From positions 62,001 through 126,000 of the forward strand of contig UBQW01000058.1 in NCBI GenBank assembly GCA_900467745.1: a DNA stretch of 64,000 nt, in the 5' to 3' direction. The stretch is from Hyphomicrobiales bacterium (GTDB lineage: Bacteria; Pseudomonadota; Alphaproteobacteria; Rhizobiales; Rhizobiaceae). Below are positions 1 through 10,288 of the stretch, in pieces. The first letter of the stretch is position 1. Each line of letters opens with the position of its first letter. The position numbers were made by a program, and so were the translations under genes. The notes below the pieces were generated by a model, which was not told the DNA's origin, made no database searches, and saw only the letters and a program-made list of their open reading frames with translations.

Positions 1-868
1 CCTGGACCACGTGGTGCTGCCGGTCGTCAATATCGAGATGGCGCGCGAGCGCCTGGGCAAACTCGGCTTCACCGTCGCCGCCGATGCGCGGCACCCATTC
101 GGCACCGAGAATGCCTGCGTCTTCTTCGCCGACAAAACCTATCTCGAGCCGCTCGGCATCGCCAGTCTGGAGACTTACGAAGCGGCCATCAGCGACGGCA
201 ACGTCTTCACCGCCCGCGACCGCGCCTTTCGCTTCCGCTGCGGCGACGACGGCCTGTCGGCGATCGTCTTCGGCACGCCGGATGCCGATAGCGATCACAC
301 ACGCTTCATCGCCGATGGTATGAGCGGCGGCGAGATGCTGCAATTTGCTCGGCAGATGAAGATGCCGGATGGTTCCGAGGCGACCGCCGCTTTCCGTCTG
401 GCTTTCGCGGCCGATCTTCGCGCGCCTGATTTCTTCCTCTTCGCCTGCCAGCGCGTCAATCCGCTGCCCAGCGACCGCAAGGCCTTGGAAACCCATGCGA
501 ATGGCGTCTTGGGCATCCTGTCGATCGTGCTCTCGTCTTCCGATCCCAAGGCGTTCGCGCCGCTGTTGCAGCTGGCGTCGGATGCGCAGGCGACCCGGGA
601 GGAGGCCTTCGGTGTGAGCCTCGATGCCGGCAACGCCCGTGTCAATATCCTGTCGCCGGATGGCCTGAACGCCTACTACGATCTCTCCGAGCCAAAGGCC
701 GATCGCGGCCTGCGCGGCGCGGCGATTGTCTTTTCCGTTGCCGATCTCGCCGTGACAGAGGCGCATTTGGCTGCTAACGGGATCACCTATACACGCAAGA
801 ACAATCGAATTCTGGTGAAGGCAGCGCCCGGCCAGGGCGCGCTCTTCGCCTTCGAGGAGAAACGATGA
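1..868 (+). CDS. VOC / glyoxalase-like domain protein, 5' end cut
   Basis: The reading frame is open from the first base (Leu-Asp-His precede the first GTG at position 11), and the visible start LDHVVLPVVN is the usual opening strand of a glyoxalase-like (VOC, Glyoxalase_3 type) domain, so the true start lies upstream of the window. About 288 residues are visible, enough for two VOC modules, the second beginning near GAAIVFSVADL at the C-terminus. The substrate cannot be told. The stop overlaps the kdsA ATG by four bases, which suggests co-transcription with kdsA and translational coupling. The family call is fairly safe; the function is unknown. Confidence 0.75.
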   Translation, partial: LDHVVLPVVNIEMARERLGKLGFTVAADARHPFGTENACVFFADKTYLEPLGIASLETYEAAISDGNVFTARDRAFRFRCGDDGLSAIVFGTPDADSDHTRFIADGMSGGEMLQFARQMKMPDGSEATAAFRLAFAADLRAPDFFLFACQRVNPLPSDRKALETHANGVLGILSIVLSSSDPKAFAPLLQLASDAQATREEAFGVSLDAGNARVNILSPDGLNAYYDLSEPKADRGLRGAAIVFSVADLAVTEAHLAANGITYTRKNNRILVKAAPGQGALFAFEEKR

Positions 869-1707
869 CTGAAACCAATTCCGAAGTGGCCGTTGGCGAA
901 GGCGCCGGCCGTGTGGTGTTTTCCAACACTGGCAAGCTGTCGCTGATCGCCGGCCCCTGTCAGATGGAAAGCCGCGACCATGCCTTCATGATCGCCGGCA
1001 CGCTGAAGGAGCTCTGCGACAAGCTCGGTATCGGCCTTGTCTACAAGTCCTCCTTCGACAAGGCCAACCGCACCTCGCTGTCTGCCCAGCGCGGCATCGG
1101 GCTTGAAACGGCGCTCGAAGTATTCGCCGATCTCAAGAAGGAATACGGTTTCCCTGTCTTGACCGACATCCACACCGAGGAGCAGTGCGCCGAAGTCGCA
1201 ACCCTCGTCGATGTGCTGCAGATCCCGGCCTTCCTTAGCCGGCAGACGGACCTGCTGGTGGCCGCCGCCAAGACCGGCCGAGCCATCAACGTCAAGAAGG
1301 GCCAGTTCCTGGCGCCCTGGGACATGAAGAACGTGCTTGCCAAGCTGAATGCCAGCGGCAACCCGAACATCATGCTGTGCGAACGCGGCGCTTCCTTCGG
1401 CTACAACACGCTGGTCTCCGACATGCGCTCGCTGCCAATCATGGAAGCCTTGGGCGCGCCGGTTGTCTTCGATGCGACGCATTCGGTGCAGCAGCCGGGC
1501 GGGCAGGGCGGCTCGAGTGGCGGCCAGCGCGAATTCGTGGAAACGCTGGCGCGTGCCGCCGTTGCCGTCGGTGTCGCCGGTGTGTTCGTCGAGACGCACG
1601 AAGATCCCGACAACGCGCCGTCGGATGGCCCGAACATGGTCTATCTCAAGGACATGCCGCGCCTGCTGGAAAAGCTGCTGGCCTTCGACGCCATCGCCAA
1701 GGGCTGA
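865..1707 (+). CDS. kdsA: 3-deoxy-8-phosphooctulonate synthase (KDO-8-P synthase)
   Basis: A cytosolic enzyme that condenses arabinose-5-phosphate with phosphoenolpyruvate to make KDO-8-phosphate, the precursor of the inner-core sugar of lipopolysaccharide. It has 280 residues, the normal length. Visible signatures are LIAGPCQMES near residues 27-36, KSSFDKANR for PEP binding, and a glycine-rich QPGG...GG loop near residue 209. Cys32 sits in the GPC motif; in this family a cysteine here marks the metal-dependent class, whereas the E. coli enzyme has asparagine. The ATG at 865 overlaps the upstream stop and has GAGGAG just before it. Confidence 0.96.
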   Translation: MTETNSEVAVGEGAGRVVFSNTGKLSLIAGPCQMESRDHAFMIAGTLKELCDKLGIGLVYKSSFDKANRTSLSAQRGIGLETALEVFADLKKEYGFPVLTDIHTEEQCAEVATLVDVLQIPAFLSRQTDLLVAAAKTGRAINVKKGQFLAPWDMKNVLAKLNASGNPNIMLCERGASFGYNTLVSDMRSLPIMEALGAPVVFDATHSVQQPGGQGGSSGGQREFVETLARAAVAVGVAGVFVETHEDPDNAPSDGPNMVYLKDMPRLLEKLLAFDAIAKG

Positions 1708-1872
1708 CGTTCAAACGACTGACACGTTCCTGTATTAGGCCACCGAAGAACAATGTGGAGGAGCATGCGCAAAAGGGTCCCAAACTGCCCCAAACCGGCA
1801 TTGTAATTTGCGCATCTTCGATTAAAGACGAATTTCAAACGATTTATCCACCCCTCAAGCAGAGAAGAGCCG

Positions 1873-3147
1873 ATGACCGCTATTACCGATATTATCGCCC
1901 GCGAGATTCTCGACAGCCGTGGTAACCCCACCGTCGAAGTCGATGTCTATCTCGAAGATGGCAGCATGGGCCGCGCCGCCGTTCCGTCGGGCGCATCGAC
2001 CGGCGCGCACGAAGCCGTCGAACTCCGCGATGGTGGCAAGCGTTATCTCGGCAAGGGTGTCGAAAAGGCCGTCGAAGCCGCCAACACGGAAATCTTCGAC
2101 GCCATCGGCGGCATCGACGCTGAAAACCAGATCCAGATCGACAACATCATGATCGAGCTGGACGGCACGCCGAACAAGTCGCGCCTCGGCGCCAACGCCA
2201 TCCTCGGCGTTTCGCTCGCCGTCGCCAAGGCTGCCGCTGAAGCTGCCGGCCTGCCGCTCTACCGCTACGTTGGTGGCGCTTCCGCGCACCTGCTGCCGGT
2301 TCCGATGATGAACATCATCAACGGCGGCGCGCATGCCGACAACCCGATCGACTTCCAGGAATTCATGATCCTGCCGGTTGGCGCTGATTCCATCCGCGAA
2401 GCCGTTCGCATGGGCTCGGAAGTCTTCCACACGCTCCGCAAGGAACTCGCTGCCCAGGGTCACAACACCAACGTTGGCGACGAAGGCGGTTTCGCGCCGG
2501 GCCTGAAGAGCGCCCCTGAAGCCCTCGACTTCATCATGAAGTCCATCGAGAAAGCCGGCTACAAGCCTGGCGAAGACATCCATCTCGGCCTCGACTGCGC
2601 CTCGACCGAATTCTTCAAGGACGGCAAGTACGTTCTCGAAGGCGAAGGCCGCACGCTGGAGCCGGGCGCAATGGCTGAATACCTGGCGCAGCTCGCTGCC
2701 CAGTACCCGATCATCTCGATCGAAGACGGCATGGCTGAAGACGATTGGGATGGCTGGAAGGCTTTGACCGATCTGGCCGGCAAGAAGGTTCAGCTGGTCG
2801 GTGACGATCTCTTCGTCACCAACTCGGCTCGCCTGCGCGACGGTATCAAGATGGGCGTTGCCAACTCGATCCTCGTCAAGGTCAACCAGATCGGTTCGCT
2901 GACGGAAACGCTCGACGCCGTCAACACCGCGCACAAGGCAGCCTACACCGCTGTCATGTCGCACCGTTCGGGCGAAACCGAAGATTCCACGATCGCCGAT
3001 CTCGCTGTCGCGACCAACTGCGGTCAGATCAAGACCGGCTCGCTGTCGCGTTCGGATCGTCTTGCCAAGTACAACCAGCTGATCCGCATCGAAGAAGGCC
3101 TCGGCCCACAGGCCCAGTACGCCGGCCGTTCGATCATCCGCGGCTAA
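1873..3147 (+). CDS. eno: Enolase (phosphopyruvate hydratase)
   Basis: Converts 2-phosphoglycerate to phosphoenolpyruvate in glycolysis. At 424 residues it is full length. The enolase signature around ILVKVNQIGSLTET, containing the catalytic lysine near residue 336, and the loop SHRSGETED near residue 361 are intact, as are the N-terminal SRGNPTVEVD and GASTGAHEAVELRD segments. It follows kdsA after a 165-bp gap that probably carries its own promoter, so it is likely transcribed separately or from two promoters. A rho-independent terminator follows directly. PEP made here is both the KdsA substrate and the source of pyruvate for the downstream dehydrogenase genes. Confidence 0.98.
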   Translation: MTAITDIIAREILDSRGNPTVEVDVYLEDGSMGRAAVPSGASTGAHEAVELRDGGKRYLGKGVEKAVEAANTEIFDAIGGIDAENQIQIDNIMIELDGTPNKSRLGANAILGVSLAVAKAAAEAAGLPLYRYVGGASAHLLPVPMMNIINGGAHADNPIDFQEFMILPVGADSIREAVRMGSEVFHTLRKELAAQGHNTNVGDEGGFAPGLKSAPEALDFIMKSIEKAGYKPGEDIHLGLDCASTEFFKDGKYVLEGEGRTLEPGAMAEYLAQLAAQYPIISIEDGMAEDDWDGWKALTDLAGKKVQLVGDDLFVTNSARLRDGIKMGVANSILVKVNQIGSLTETLDAVNTAHKAAYTAVMSHRSGETEDSTIADLAVATNCGQIKTGSLSRSDRLAKYNQLIRIEEGLGPQAQYAGRSIIRG

Positions 3148-3169
3148 TCATCTGAAATCAAGCATTTGG

Positions 3170-3199
3170 AACCCGCGCCCTAATCGGCGCGGGTTTTTT
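3170..3199 (+). terminator. Rho-independent terminator after eno
   Basis: A 10-bp perfect stem (AACCCGCGCC at 3170-3179 and GGCGCGGGTT at 3186-3195) with a six-base loop, continuing into a run of six T. It lies 23 bp after the eno stop codon and separates eno from ftsB. Confidence 0.9.
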
Positions 3200-3284
3200 G
3201 TTGCGCCGCGTTCATAGTCAACGGACGGTTAATCTCTACCCGGTAGTCTCTTGGTCAAGGGTAATGCGTTTCGAGAATGCGTGT

Positions 3285-3605
3285 ATGTGGACCAAGCATC
3301 ATAAGAAGAAAAAGATCGGCCGTTTCGTCATCCCGGCGATGACGGTCGCGTTTCTCTCCTACTTCGGCTACCATTGCATCCATGGCGACTACGGCCTGCG
3401 CGCGACAGAAGTGTTCGAGCGCCAGCGCATCGCGCGCGAAAGGGAGCTTTCCGTGCTTAAAAATAAGCGCGAACACCTTGAAAAGCAGGTGGCGCTCCTA
3501 AGTGATGGTTCCATGGATAAGGACATGCTGGACGAGAAGGCCCGTCTGCAGCTGAACTTCTCCCGCGCCGACGAGATCGTCATATTCAATCATTATTCGA
3601 ATTAA
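3285..3605 (+). CDS. ftsB: FtsB-like septum formation initiator (DivIC family)
   Basis: A small bitopic division protein expected to form the FtsB-FtsL-FtsQ complex. It has a short basic cytoplasmic tail (KHHKKKK), one membrane segment around IPAMTVAFLSYFGYHCI and a coiled coil rich in Arg, Glu and Leu (ERQRIARERELSVLKNKREH). The 106-residue version starting at ATG 3285 matches the family length. An in-frame ATG at 3264 and earlier codons would add an unlikely N-terminal stretch. Position between eno and pdhA is the usual one in rhizobia. The family call is good; the exact start is less sure. Confidence 0.85.
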   Translation: MWTKHHKKKKIGRFVIPAMTVAFLSYFGYHCIHGDYGLRATEVFERQRIARERELSVLKNKREHLEKQVALLSDGSMDKDMLDEKARLQLNFSRADEIVIFNHYSN

Positions 3606-3630
3606 CCGAATTCAGGTTAATCCAAATAAA

Positions 3631-3644
3631 TTGATATTTATCAA
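3631..3644. promoter_or_regulatory. FNR/FixK-type anaerobox upstream of pdhA
   Basis: TTGATATTTATCAA is a perfect match to the FNR/FixK consensus TTGAT-N4-ATCAA, with uninterrupted 5-bp half-sites (6-bp arms). It lies 107 bp before the pdhA ATG in the ftsB-pdhA gap. Crp-Fnr regulators such as FixK and FnrN act on such sites in rhizobia. That it controls pdh here is inference. A second dyad (TTAACC at 3602-3607, GGTTAA at 3615-3620) lies just upstream and overlaps the ftsB stop. Confidence 0.6.
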
Positions 3645-3751
3645 CGGCTTGCGCCAGAATATGAGCCATGCATTTATGGCATTGCTGTGGCGAAATTTCT
3701 TCCCTATGGTGCGCACCACCCAAGAACCGATAAACCCATAGGGAGGGTTGA

Positions 3752-4798
3752 ATGGCTCCGCGAAAAAACGCGACCGTTTCCAGCCGTAAGACAAGCGCAA
3801 AGCCTGCAGCCAAGGCATCGAATGGTGGCCCGGTGGCCGATTTCGATCGTGACGAAGAGCTCAAGGCCTATCGCGAAATGCTGCTCATCCGCCGTTTCGA
3901 AGAGAAGGCGGGCCAGCTTTACGGCATGGGCTTCATCGGCGGTTTCTGTCACCTTTATATCGGCCAGGAAGCTGTCGTCGTCGGCATGCAGATGGCGCAG
4001 AAGGAAGGTGACCAGGTCATCACCGCTTACCGCGACCACGGTCACATGCTGGCAACCGGCATGACCGCACGCGGCGTCATGGCCGAGCTGACCGGCCGCA
4101 TCGACGGCTACTCCCGTGGCAAGGGCGGCTCGATGCACATGTTCTCCAAGGAGAAGCATTTCTACGGCGGTCACGGCATCGTCGGCGCCCAGGTGTCGCT
4201 CGGCACCGGTCTCGCCTTCGCCAACCGCTATCGCGGCAATGACAGCGTCTCGATCGCCTATTTCGGCGACGGCGCTGCCAACCAGGGCCAGGTCTACGAG
4301 AGCTTCAACATGGCTGCTCTCTGGAAGCTCCCGATCATCTACATCATCGAGAACAACCGTTACGCCATGGGCACGTCCACGGCTCGCGCCACGGCGCAGT
4401 CGAACTACTCGCTGCGCGGCTCCGGCTTCGGCATCCCCGGCGTCCAGGTCGACGGCATGGACGTTCGCGCCGTCAAGGCTGCGGCCGACGAGGCGCTCGA
4501 GCATTGCCGTTCCGGCAAGGGCCCGATCATTCTCGAAATGCTGACCTATCGCTATCGCGGTCACTCCATGTCCGACCCGGCCAAGTATCGCTCCAAGGAA
4601 GAAGTGCAGAAGATGCGCTCCGAGCAGGACCCGATCGAGCAGGTCAAGGCACGCCTCATCGAAAAGGGCTGGGCCTCAGAGGACGATCTCAAGGCGGTCG
4701 ACAAGGACGTTCGCGACATCGTCGCCGATAGCGCCGACTTCGCCCAGGCCGCACCGGAGCCGGATGCATCCGAGCTCTACACCGACATTCTGCTGTAA
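3752..4798 (+). CDS. pdhA: Pyruvate dehydrogenase E1 component, alpha subunit
   Basis: With PdhB it forms the heterotetrameric thiamine-diphosphate E1 that decarboxylates pyruvate and reductively acetylates the lipoyl group of E2. It has 348 residues. The thiamine-diphosphate motif runs from GDG (residues 172-174) to NN (201-202), and RYRGHSMSDP, the phosphorylation-loop region of the family, lies near residue 270. The N-terminal 30 residues are a basic, low-complexity extension. The ATG at 3752 follows a strong AGGGAGG. It is the first gene of pdhABC, with 17 bp to pdhB. Confidence 0.97.
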   Translation: MAPRKNATVSSRKTSAKPAAKASNGGPVADFDRDEELKAYREMLLIRRFEEKAGQLYGMGFIGGFCHLYIGQEAVVVGMQMAQKEGDQVITAYRDHGHMLATGMTARGVMAELTGRIDGYSRGKGGSMHMFSKEKHFYGGHGIVGAQVSLGTGLAFANRYRGNDSVSIAYFGDGAANQGQVYESFNMAALWKLPIIYIIENNRYAMGTSTARATAQSNYSLRGSGFGIPGVQVDGMDVRAVKAAADEALEHCRSGKGPIILEMLTYRYRGHSMSDPAKYRSKEEVQKMRSEQDPIEQVKARLIEKGWASEDDLKAVDKDVRDIVADSADFAQAAPEPDASELYTDILL

Positions 4799-4815
4799 TC
4801 GGGGAGGGTAGACCC

Positions 4816-6198
<1,383 letters not shown>

Positions 6199-6216
6199 CA
6201 AGGGAAGGGTATTTCG

Positions 6217-7554
6217 ATGCCTATCAACATCACGATGCCTGCCCTGTCTCCGACCATGGAAGAGGGCAACCTCGCCAAGTGGCTGGTCAAGGAAGGCGAT
6301 ACGGTTAAGTCTGGCGATGTCATCGCCGAGATCGAAACCGACAAGGCGACGATGGAAGTCGAAGCGGTCGACGAAGGTGTCGTCGCCAAGCTCGTCGTTC
6401 CCGCCGGCACCGAAGGCGTCAAGGTCAATGCCTTGATCGCCGTTCTGGCGGCCGATGGCGAAGACGTCGCTGCCGCCGCAAGCGGCGCTGGCTCGGCTGC
6501 TCCGGCATCGAAGGCTGCTGAAGCGCCGAAGGCCGAGGCAAAGACCGAAGCCGCTCCGGCTCCGGCGGCTGCTCCTGCACCGGCTGCAGCGCCCGCCGCT
6601 GCTTCCACGGGCGGCAACCGCACCTTCTCCTCGCCGCTCGCGCGTCGCCTGGCGAAGGAAGCCGGTATCGATCTCTCGGCTGTTGCAGGTTCCGGCCCGC
6701 ATGGCCGCGTCGTCAAGAGCGACGTCGAGGCCGCCGTCGCTGGCGGTGGTGCAAAGGCTGCATCTGCCGCTGCTCCGCAGGCTGCCGCATCGGCTCCTGC
6801 CGCCGCACCGAAGGGCGCATCCGACGAGACCGTTCTCAAGCTGTTCGAGCCGGGTTCCTACGAACTCGTGCCGCATGACGGCATGCGCAAGGTCATCGCC
6901 AAGCGTCTGGTCGAATCCAAGCAGACCGTGCCGCACTTCTACGTCACCGTGGATTGCGAGCTTGATGCGCTGCTGGCGCTGCGCGCCCAGCTCAACGACG
7001 CCGCTCCCCGCAAGGAAGGCGCGCCGGCCTACAAGCTGTCGGTCAACGACATGGTCATCAAGGCCATGGCGCTTGCACTGCGCGACGTTCCGGATGCCAA
7101 CGTCTCCTGGACCGAAGCCAACATGGTCAAGCACAAGCATGCCGATGTCGGCGTTGCTGTCTCGATCCCGGGCGGCCTGATCACCCCGATCATCCGCAAG
7201 GCCGAGGAAAAGACCTTGTCGGCCATCTCCAACGAGATGCGCGATCTCGGCAAGCGTGCCAAGGACCGCAAGCTGAAGCCTGAGGAATATCAGGGCGGCA
7301 CCTCGTCGGTCTCCAACATGGGCATGATGGGCGTCAAGCACTTCGCAGCCGTCATCAACCCGCCGCACGCAACGATCCTCGCGGTCGGCGCGGGCGAGCA
7401 GCGCCCCGTCGTCAAGAACGGTCAGCTGGCTGTCGCTACCGTGATGACGGTAACGCTGTCGACCGACCATCGCTGCGTCGATGGCGCGTTGGGCGCGGAA
7501 CTGCTGCAGGCGTTCAAGGGCTATATCGAAAACCCGATGGGCATGCTCGTCTGA
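6217..7554 (+). CDS. pdhC: Dihydrolipoamide acetyltransferase (E2 of pyruvate dehydrogenase)
   Basis: The core of the pyruvate dehydrogenase complex, transferring acetyl from the lipoyl arm to coenzyme A. Order of parts in 445 residues: one lipoyl domain (1-80, K43), an Ala/Pro linker, a peripheral-subunit-binding domain near 137-172 (FSSPLARRLAKEAG ... GPHGRVVKSDVE), a second linker, and the catalytic domain ending with DHRCVDG near 416-422, which carries the active-site His and Asp. The gene is 18 bp after pdhB. The E3 gene lpdA follows two genes later, so all subunits are encoded together. Confidence 0.97.
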   Translation: MPINITMPALSPTMEEGNLAKWLVKEGDTVKSGDVIAEIETDKATMEVEAVDEGVVAKLVVPAGTEGVKVNALIAVLAADGEDVAAAASGAGSAAPASKAAEAPKAEAKTEAAPAPAAAPAPAAAPAAASTGGNRTFSSPLARRLAKEAGIDLSAVAGSGPHGRVVKSDVEAAVAGGGAKAASAAAPQAAASAPAAAPKGASDETVLKLFEPGSYELVPHDGMRKVIAKRLVESKQTVPHFYVTVDCELDALLALRAQLNDAAPRKEGAPAYKLSVNDMVIKAMALALRDVPDANVSWTEANMVKHKHADVGVAVSIPGGLITPIIRKAEEKTLSAISNEMRDLGKRAKDRKLKPEEYQGGTSSVSNMGMMGVKHFAAVINPPHATILAVGAGEQRPVVKNGQLAVATVMTVTLSTDHRCVDGALGAELLQAFKGYIENPMGMLV

Positions 7555-7573
7555 TCAAACGGCGGAGGCGGAA

Positions 7574-8215
7574 ATGACGAAGACCGTTCTTTGCTATGGT
7601 GATAGCCTGACCTGGGGTTATGACGCCGCGTCCGTCGGCCGTCATGAGTACAAGGATCGTTGGCCGAGTGCGCTTCAGGCAGCACTCGGCAACGAAGTCC
7701 GGGTTATCGCCGAGGGATTGAACGGCCGTACCACCGCCTTCGACGACCATCTCGCCGATTGCGACCGCAACGGCGCACGCATCCTGCCGACCATCCTGCA
7801 GACGCATGCGCCTCTCGATCTCGTCATTCTGCTCCTCGGCACCAACGACATGAAGAATGTCGTGGCCGGATCGGCCTTCGCCGCCTGCCAGGGCATCGCT
7901 CGGCTGGTGCGGTTGATCCGCAACCACGCATGGCCGTTCGATTTCGACGTGCCGGATATCCTGATCGTCGCGCCACCGAGGATTTGCGAAACGGCCAACG
8001 TTCCCTTCGCTGCTTCCTTCATCGGCGGCATCGAGGAATCGGCGATGCTGGCGACGCTCTATCGGGATCTCGCCGATGAGCTCGGCTGCGGTTTCTTCGA
8101 CGGCAATTCGGTCGCCAAGACGACGCCGCTCGACGGCATCCATCTCGACGCCGAAAATACCCGCGCTCTCGGGCGCGGTATGGAATCGACCGTGCGGATG
8201 ATGTTGGGGCTTTGA
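7574..8215 (+). CDS. SGNH/GDSL-family hydrolase (esterase-like)
   Basis: A 213-residue SGNH hydrolase. Block I is CYGDSLTWGYD with the nucleophilic serine, a LLGTNDMKN block supplies the oxyanion Asn, and DGIHLDAE near the end holds the catalytic Asp and His. It lacks a signal peptide, so it is probably cytosolic; proteins of this kind act as arylesterases or acyl-/acetyl-esterases, and the natural substrate is not visible. ATG 7574 follows GGCGGAGGCGG. It sits between pdhC and lpdA and so is likely part of the pdh transcript, with no obvious role in that complex. Confidence 0.85.
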   Translation: MTKTVLCYGDSLTWGYDAASVGRHEYKDRWPSALQAALGNEVRVIAEGLNGRTTAFDDHLADCDRNGARILPTILQTHAPLDLVILLLGTNDMKNVVAGSAFAACQGIARLVRLIRNHAWPFDFDVPDILIVAPPRICETANVPFAASFIGGIEESAMLATLYRDLADELGCGFFDGNSVAKTTPLDGIHLDAENTRALGRGMESTVRMMLGL

Positions 8216-8799
8216 CGGTGGCGTCTTTCGTGACGCTGCGTCCCGCCACACGGGATGACGCGGCCGAACTGGCGATCCTCTCGGACATTGCCTCGCATGG
8301 CTTCGCCTCCTGGCTTTGGCTGGGTGAACTGGGCGGCACCGGAAGCGACACGCCGATGGAGCTTGGCCGGCTGAAGATGCGTCAGGACGAAGGCTATGGC
8401 ACATGGCGCCATGCGGTGCTGGCCGAGGCCTACGGAGAGACGGCGGGCGCGGCGGTCGGTTACGCGCTTGGCGATGACGTAAAGAATATGGAGGTCGACC
8501 GCGTGGCTTTGCAGCCGGTGATCGACCTGCAGAAGATGGTTGTTGGCAGCTGGTTCATTGCAACGCTCGGCGTCTATAGCCATCTGCGCGGCATCGGGAT
8601 CGGCAGGGAAATACTGAAAGACCAGATCGACAGGGCAGGAATGCTGCCGGTCAGTCTGATCACCGCAAGTGACAATGAAGCGGCTCTGTCGCTTTACAAG
8701 AAGAATGGATTTTCGGAAGCGGCGCGCTTGAACGCAATGTCTCTTTTCGAAAGCAGCAGGAAACACGAGTGGGTGCTTCTCACCCGCGACGCCCGATAA
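8212..8799 (+). CDS. GNAT-family N-acetyltransferase
   Basis: A 195-residue GNAT fold protein. The N-terminal strand VTLRPATRDDAAELAIL, the acetyl-CoA-binding loop around LRGIGIGREIL and the C-terminal DNEAALSLYKKNGFSE segment are characteristic. The substrate is unknown. The start appears to be TTG at 8212, overlapping the preceding stop in TTGA; a GTG at 8218 is an alternative. It is embedded in the pdh-lpdA transcript, so it may acetylate a metabolite or protein linked to central carbon flow, but nothing in the sequence shows that. Confidence 0.82.
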   Translation: MTVASFVTLRPATRDDAAELAILSDIASHGFASWLWLGELGGTGSDTPMELGRLKMRQDEGYGTWRHAVLAEAYGETAGAAVGYALGDDVKNMEVDRVALQPVIDLQKMVVGSWFIATLGVYSHLRGIGIGREILKDQIDRAGMLPVSLITASDNEAALSLYKKNGFSEAARLNAMSLFESSRKHEWVLLTRDAR

Positions 8800-8814
8800 C
8801 AAAGGCAGGAAAAC

Positions 8815-10260
8815 ATGGCTGAGAATTACGACGTCATCATCATCGGCTCCGGTCCCGGCGGCTATGTGGCCGCTGTGCGCGCCAGCCAGCTCGGTCTCAA
8901 GACCGCGATCGTCGAGCGCGAACACCTGGGCGGCATCTGCCTGAACTGGGGCTGCATCCCGACCAAGGCGCTGCTGCGCTCGGCCGAAGTGCTCGACCAC
9001 GCCAACCACGCCAAGGACTACGGCCTCGTTCTCGAAGGCAAGATGAGCGCCGACGTGACGGCAGTCGTCGCCCGTTCGCGCGGTGTCTCGGCGCGCCTCA
9101 ACGGCGGTGTCGGCTTCCTGATGAAGAAGAACAAGGTCGATGTGATCTGGGGCGAAGCCAAGATCACCAAGCCGGGCGAAATCGTCGTCGGCAAGTCCTC
9201 CAAGCCCGTCGTCGAGCCGCAGAACCCGGTTCCGAAGAACGTCAAGGGCGAGGGCACCTACACCGCCAAGCACATCATCATCGCAACCGGCGCCCGCCCG
9301 CGCGCGCTGCCGGGCATCGAGCCGGATGGCAAGCTGATCTGGACCTATTTCGAAGCGATGAAGCCGGCAGCCCTGCCGAAGTCGCTGATCGTCATGGGCT
9401 CTGGCGCCATCGGCATCGAGTTCGCGAGCTTCTACCGCTCGATGGGCGTCGACGTCACCGTCGTCGAAGTCATGCCGACCATCATGCCTGTCGAGGACGT
9501 CGAAGTCACCGCGATCGCGCGCAAGCAGCTTGAAAAGCGTGGGCTGAAGATCCTCACCAGTGCCAAGATCACCAAGGTCGAAAAGGCGGCCGACAGCTTG
9601 ACCGCGCATGTCGAGACGGCTGACGGCAAGGTCCAGCAGATCACTGCCGACCGCATGATCTCGGCTGTAGGCGTCCAGGGCAACATCGAAAACCTCGGCC
9701 TCGAAGCCGTTGGCGTCAAGACCGACCGCGGCTGCGTCGTCATCGACGGCTACGGCAAGACCAATATCGCAGGCATCTACGCCATCGGCGACGTCGCCGG
9801 CCCGCCGATGCTCGCCCACAAGGCCGAGCACGAAGGCGTCGTCTGCGTCGAAAAGATCGCCGGCCTGCCGAATGTTCACGCCACCGACAAGGGCAAGGTC
9901 CCCGGCTGCACCTACTGCCACCCGCAGGTCGCCTCTGTTGGTCTGACCGAAGCCAAGGCCAAGGAAGCCGGCCGCGACATCCGCGTCGGTCGCTTCTCCT
10001 TTGCCGCCAACGGCAAGGCGATCGCGCTCGGCGAAGACCAGGGTCTCTGCAAGGTGATCTTCGACAAGAAGACCGGCGAGCTGCTCGGCGCGCACATGGT
10101 CGGTGCCGAAGTCACCGAACTTATCCAGGGCTTCGTCGTCGCCATGAACCTGGAAACGACCGAAGAAGAACTGATGCACACCATCTTCCCGCATCCGACG
10201 GTTTCCGAAACCATGAAGGAAGCGGTTCTGGATGCTTACGGTCGCGTCCTGAACGCTTGA
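8815..10260 (+). CDS. lpdA: Dihydrolipoyl dehydrogenase (E3)
   Basis: Reoxidises dihydrolipoamide on E2 using FAD and NAD+. It has 481 residues. The FAD-binding GSGPGGYVAA motif is near the N-terminus, the redox disulfide is C42/C47 in GGICLNWGCIPTK, the NAD-binding GSGAIGIEFASF is central, and the C-terminal HPTVSE contributes the catalytic His of the partner subunit. It lies 15 bp after the GNAT gene with AGGCAGGAAA as ribosome site. An insertion around residues 120-145 (VGKSSKPVVEPQNP) is typical of the alphaproteobacterial pdh-linked type. Confidence 0.97.
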   Translation: MAENYDVIIIGSGPGGYVAAVRASQLGLKTAIVEREHLGGICLNWGCIPTKALLRSAEVLDHANHAKDYGLVLEGKMSADVTAVVARSRGVSARLNGGVGFLMKKNKVDVIWGEAKITKPGEIVVGKSSKPVVEPQNPVPKNVKGEGTYTAKHIIIATGARPRALPGIEPDGKLIWTYFEAMKPAALPKSLIVMGSGAIGIEFASFYRSMGVDVTVVEVMPTIMPVEDVEVTAIARKQLEKRGLKILTSAKITKVEKAADSLTAHVETADGKVQQITADRMISAVGVQGNIENLGLEAVGVKTDRGCVVIDGYGKTNIAGIYAIGDVAGPPMLAHKAEHEGVVCVEKIAGLPNVHATDKGKVPGCTYCHPQVASVGLTEAKAKEAGRDIRVGRFSFAANGKAIALGEDQGLCKVIFDKKTGELLGAHMVGAEVTELIQGFVVAMNLETTEEELMHTIFPHPTVSETMKEAVLDAYGRVLNA

Positions 10261-10288
10261 TAATTTTCTTCGCCGCTCTCTATGACGG

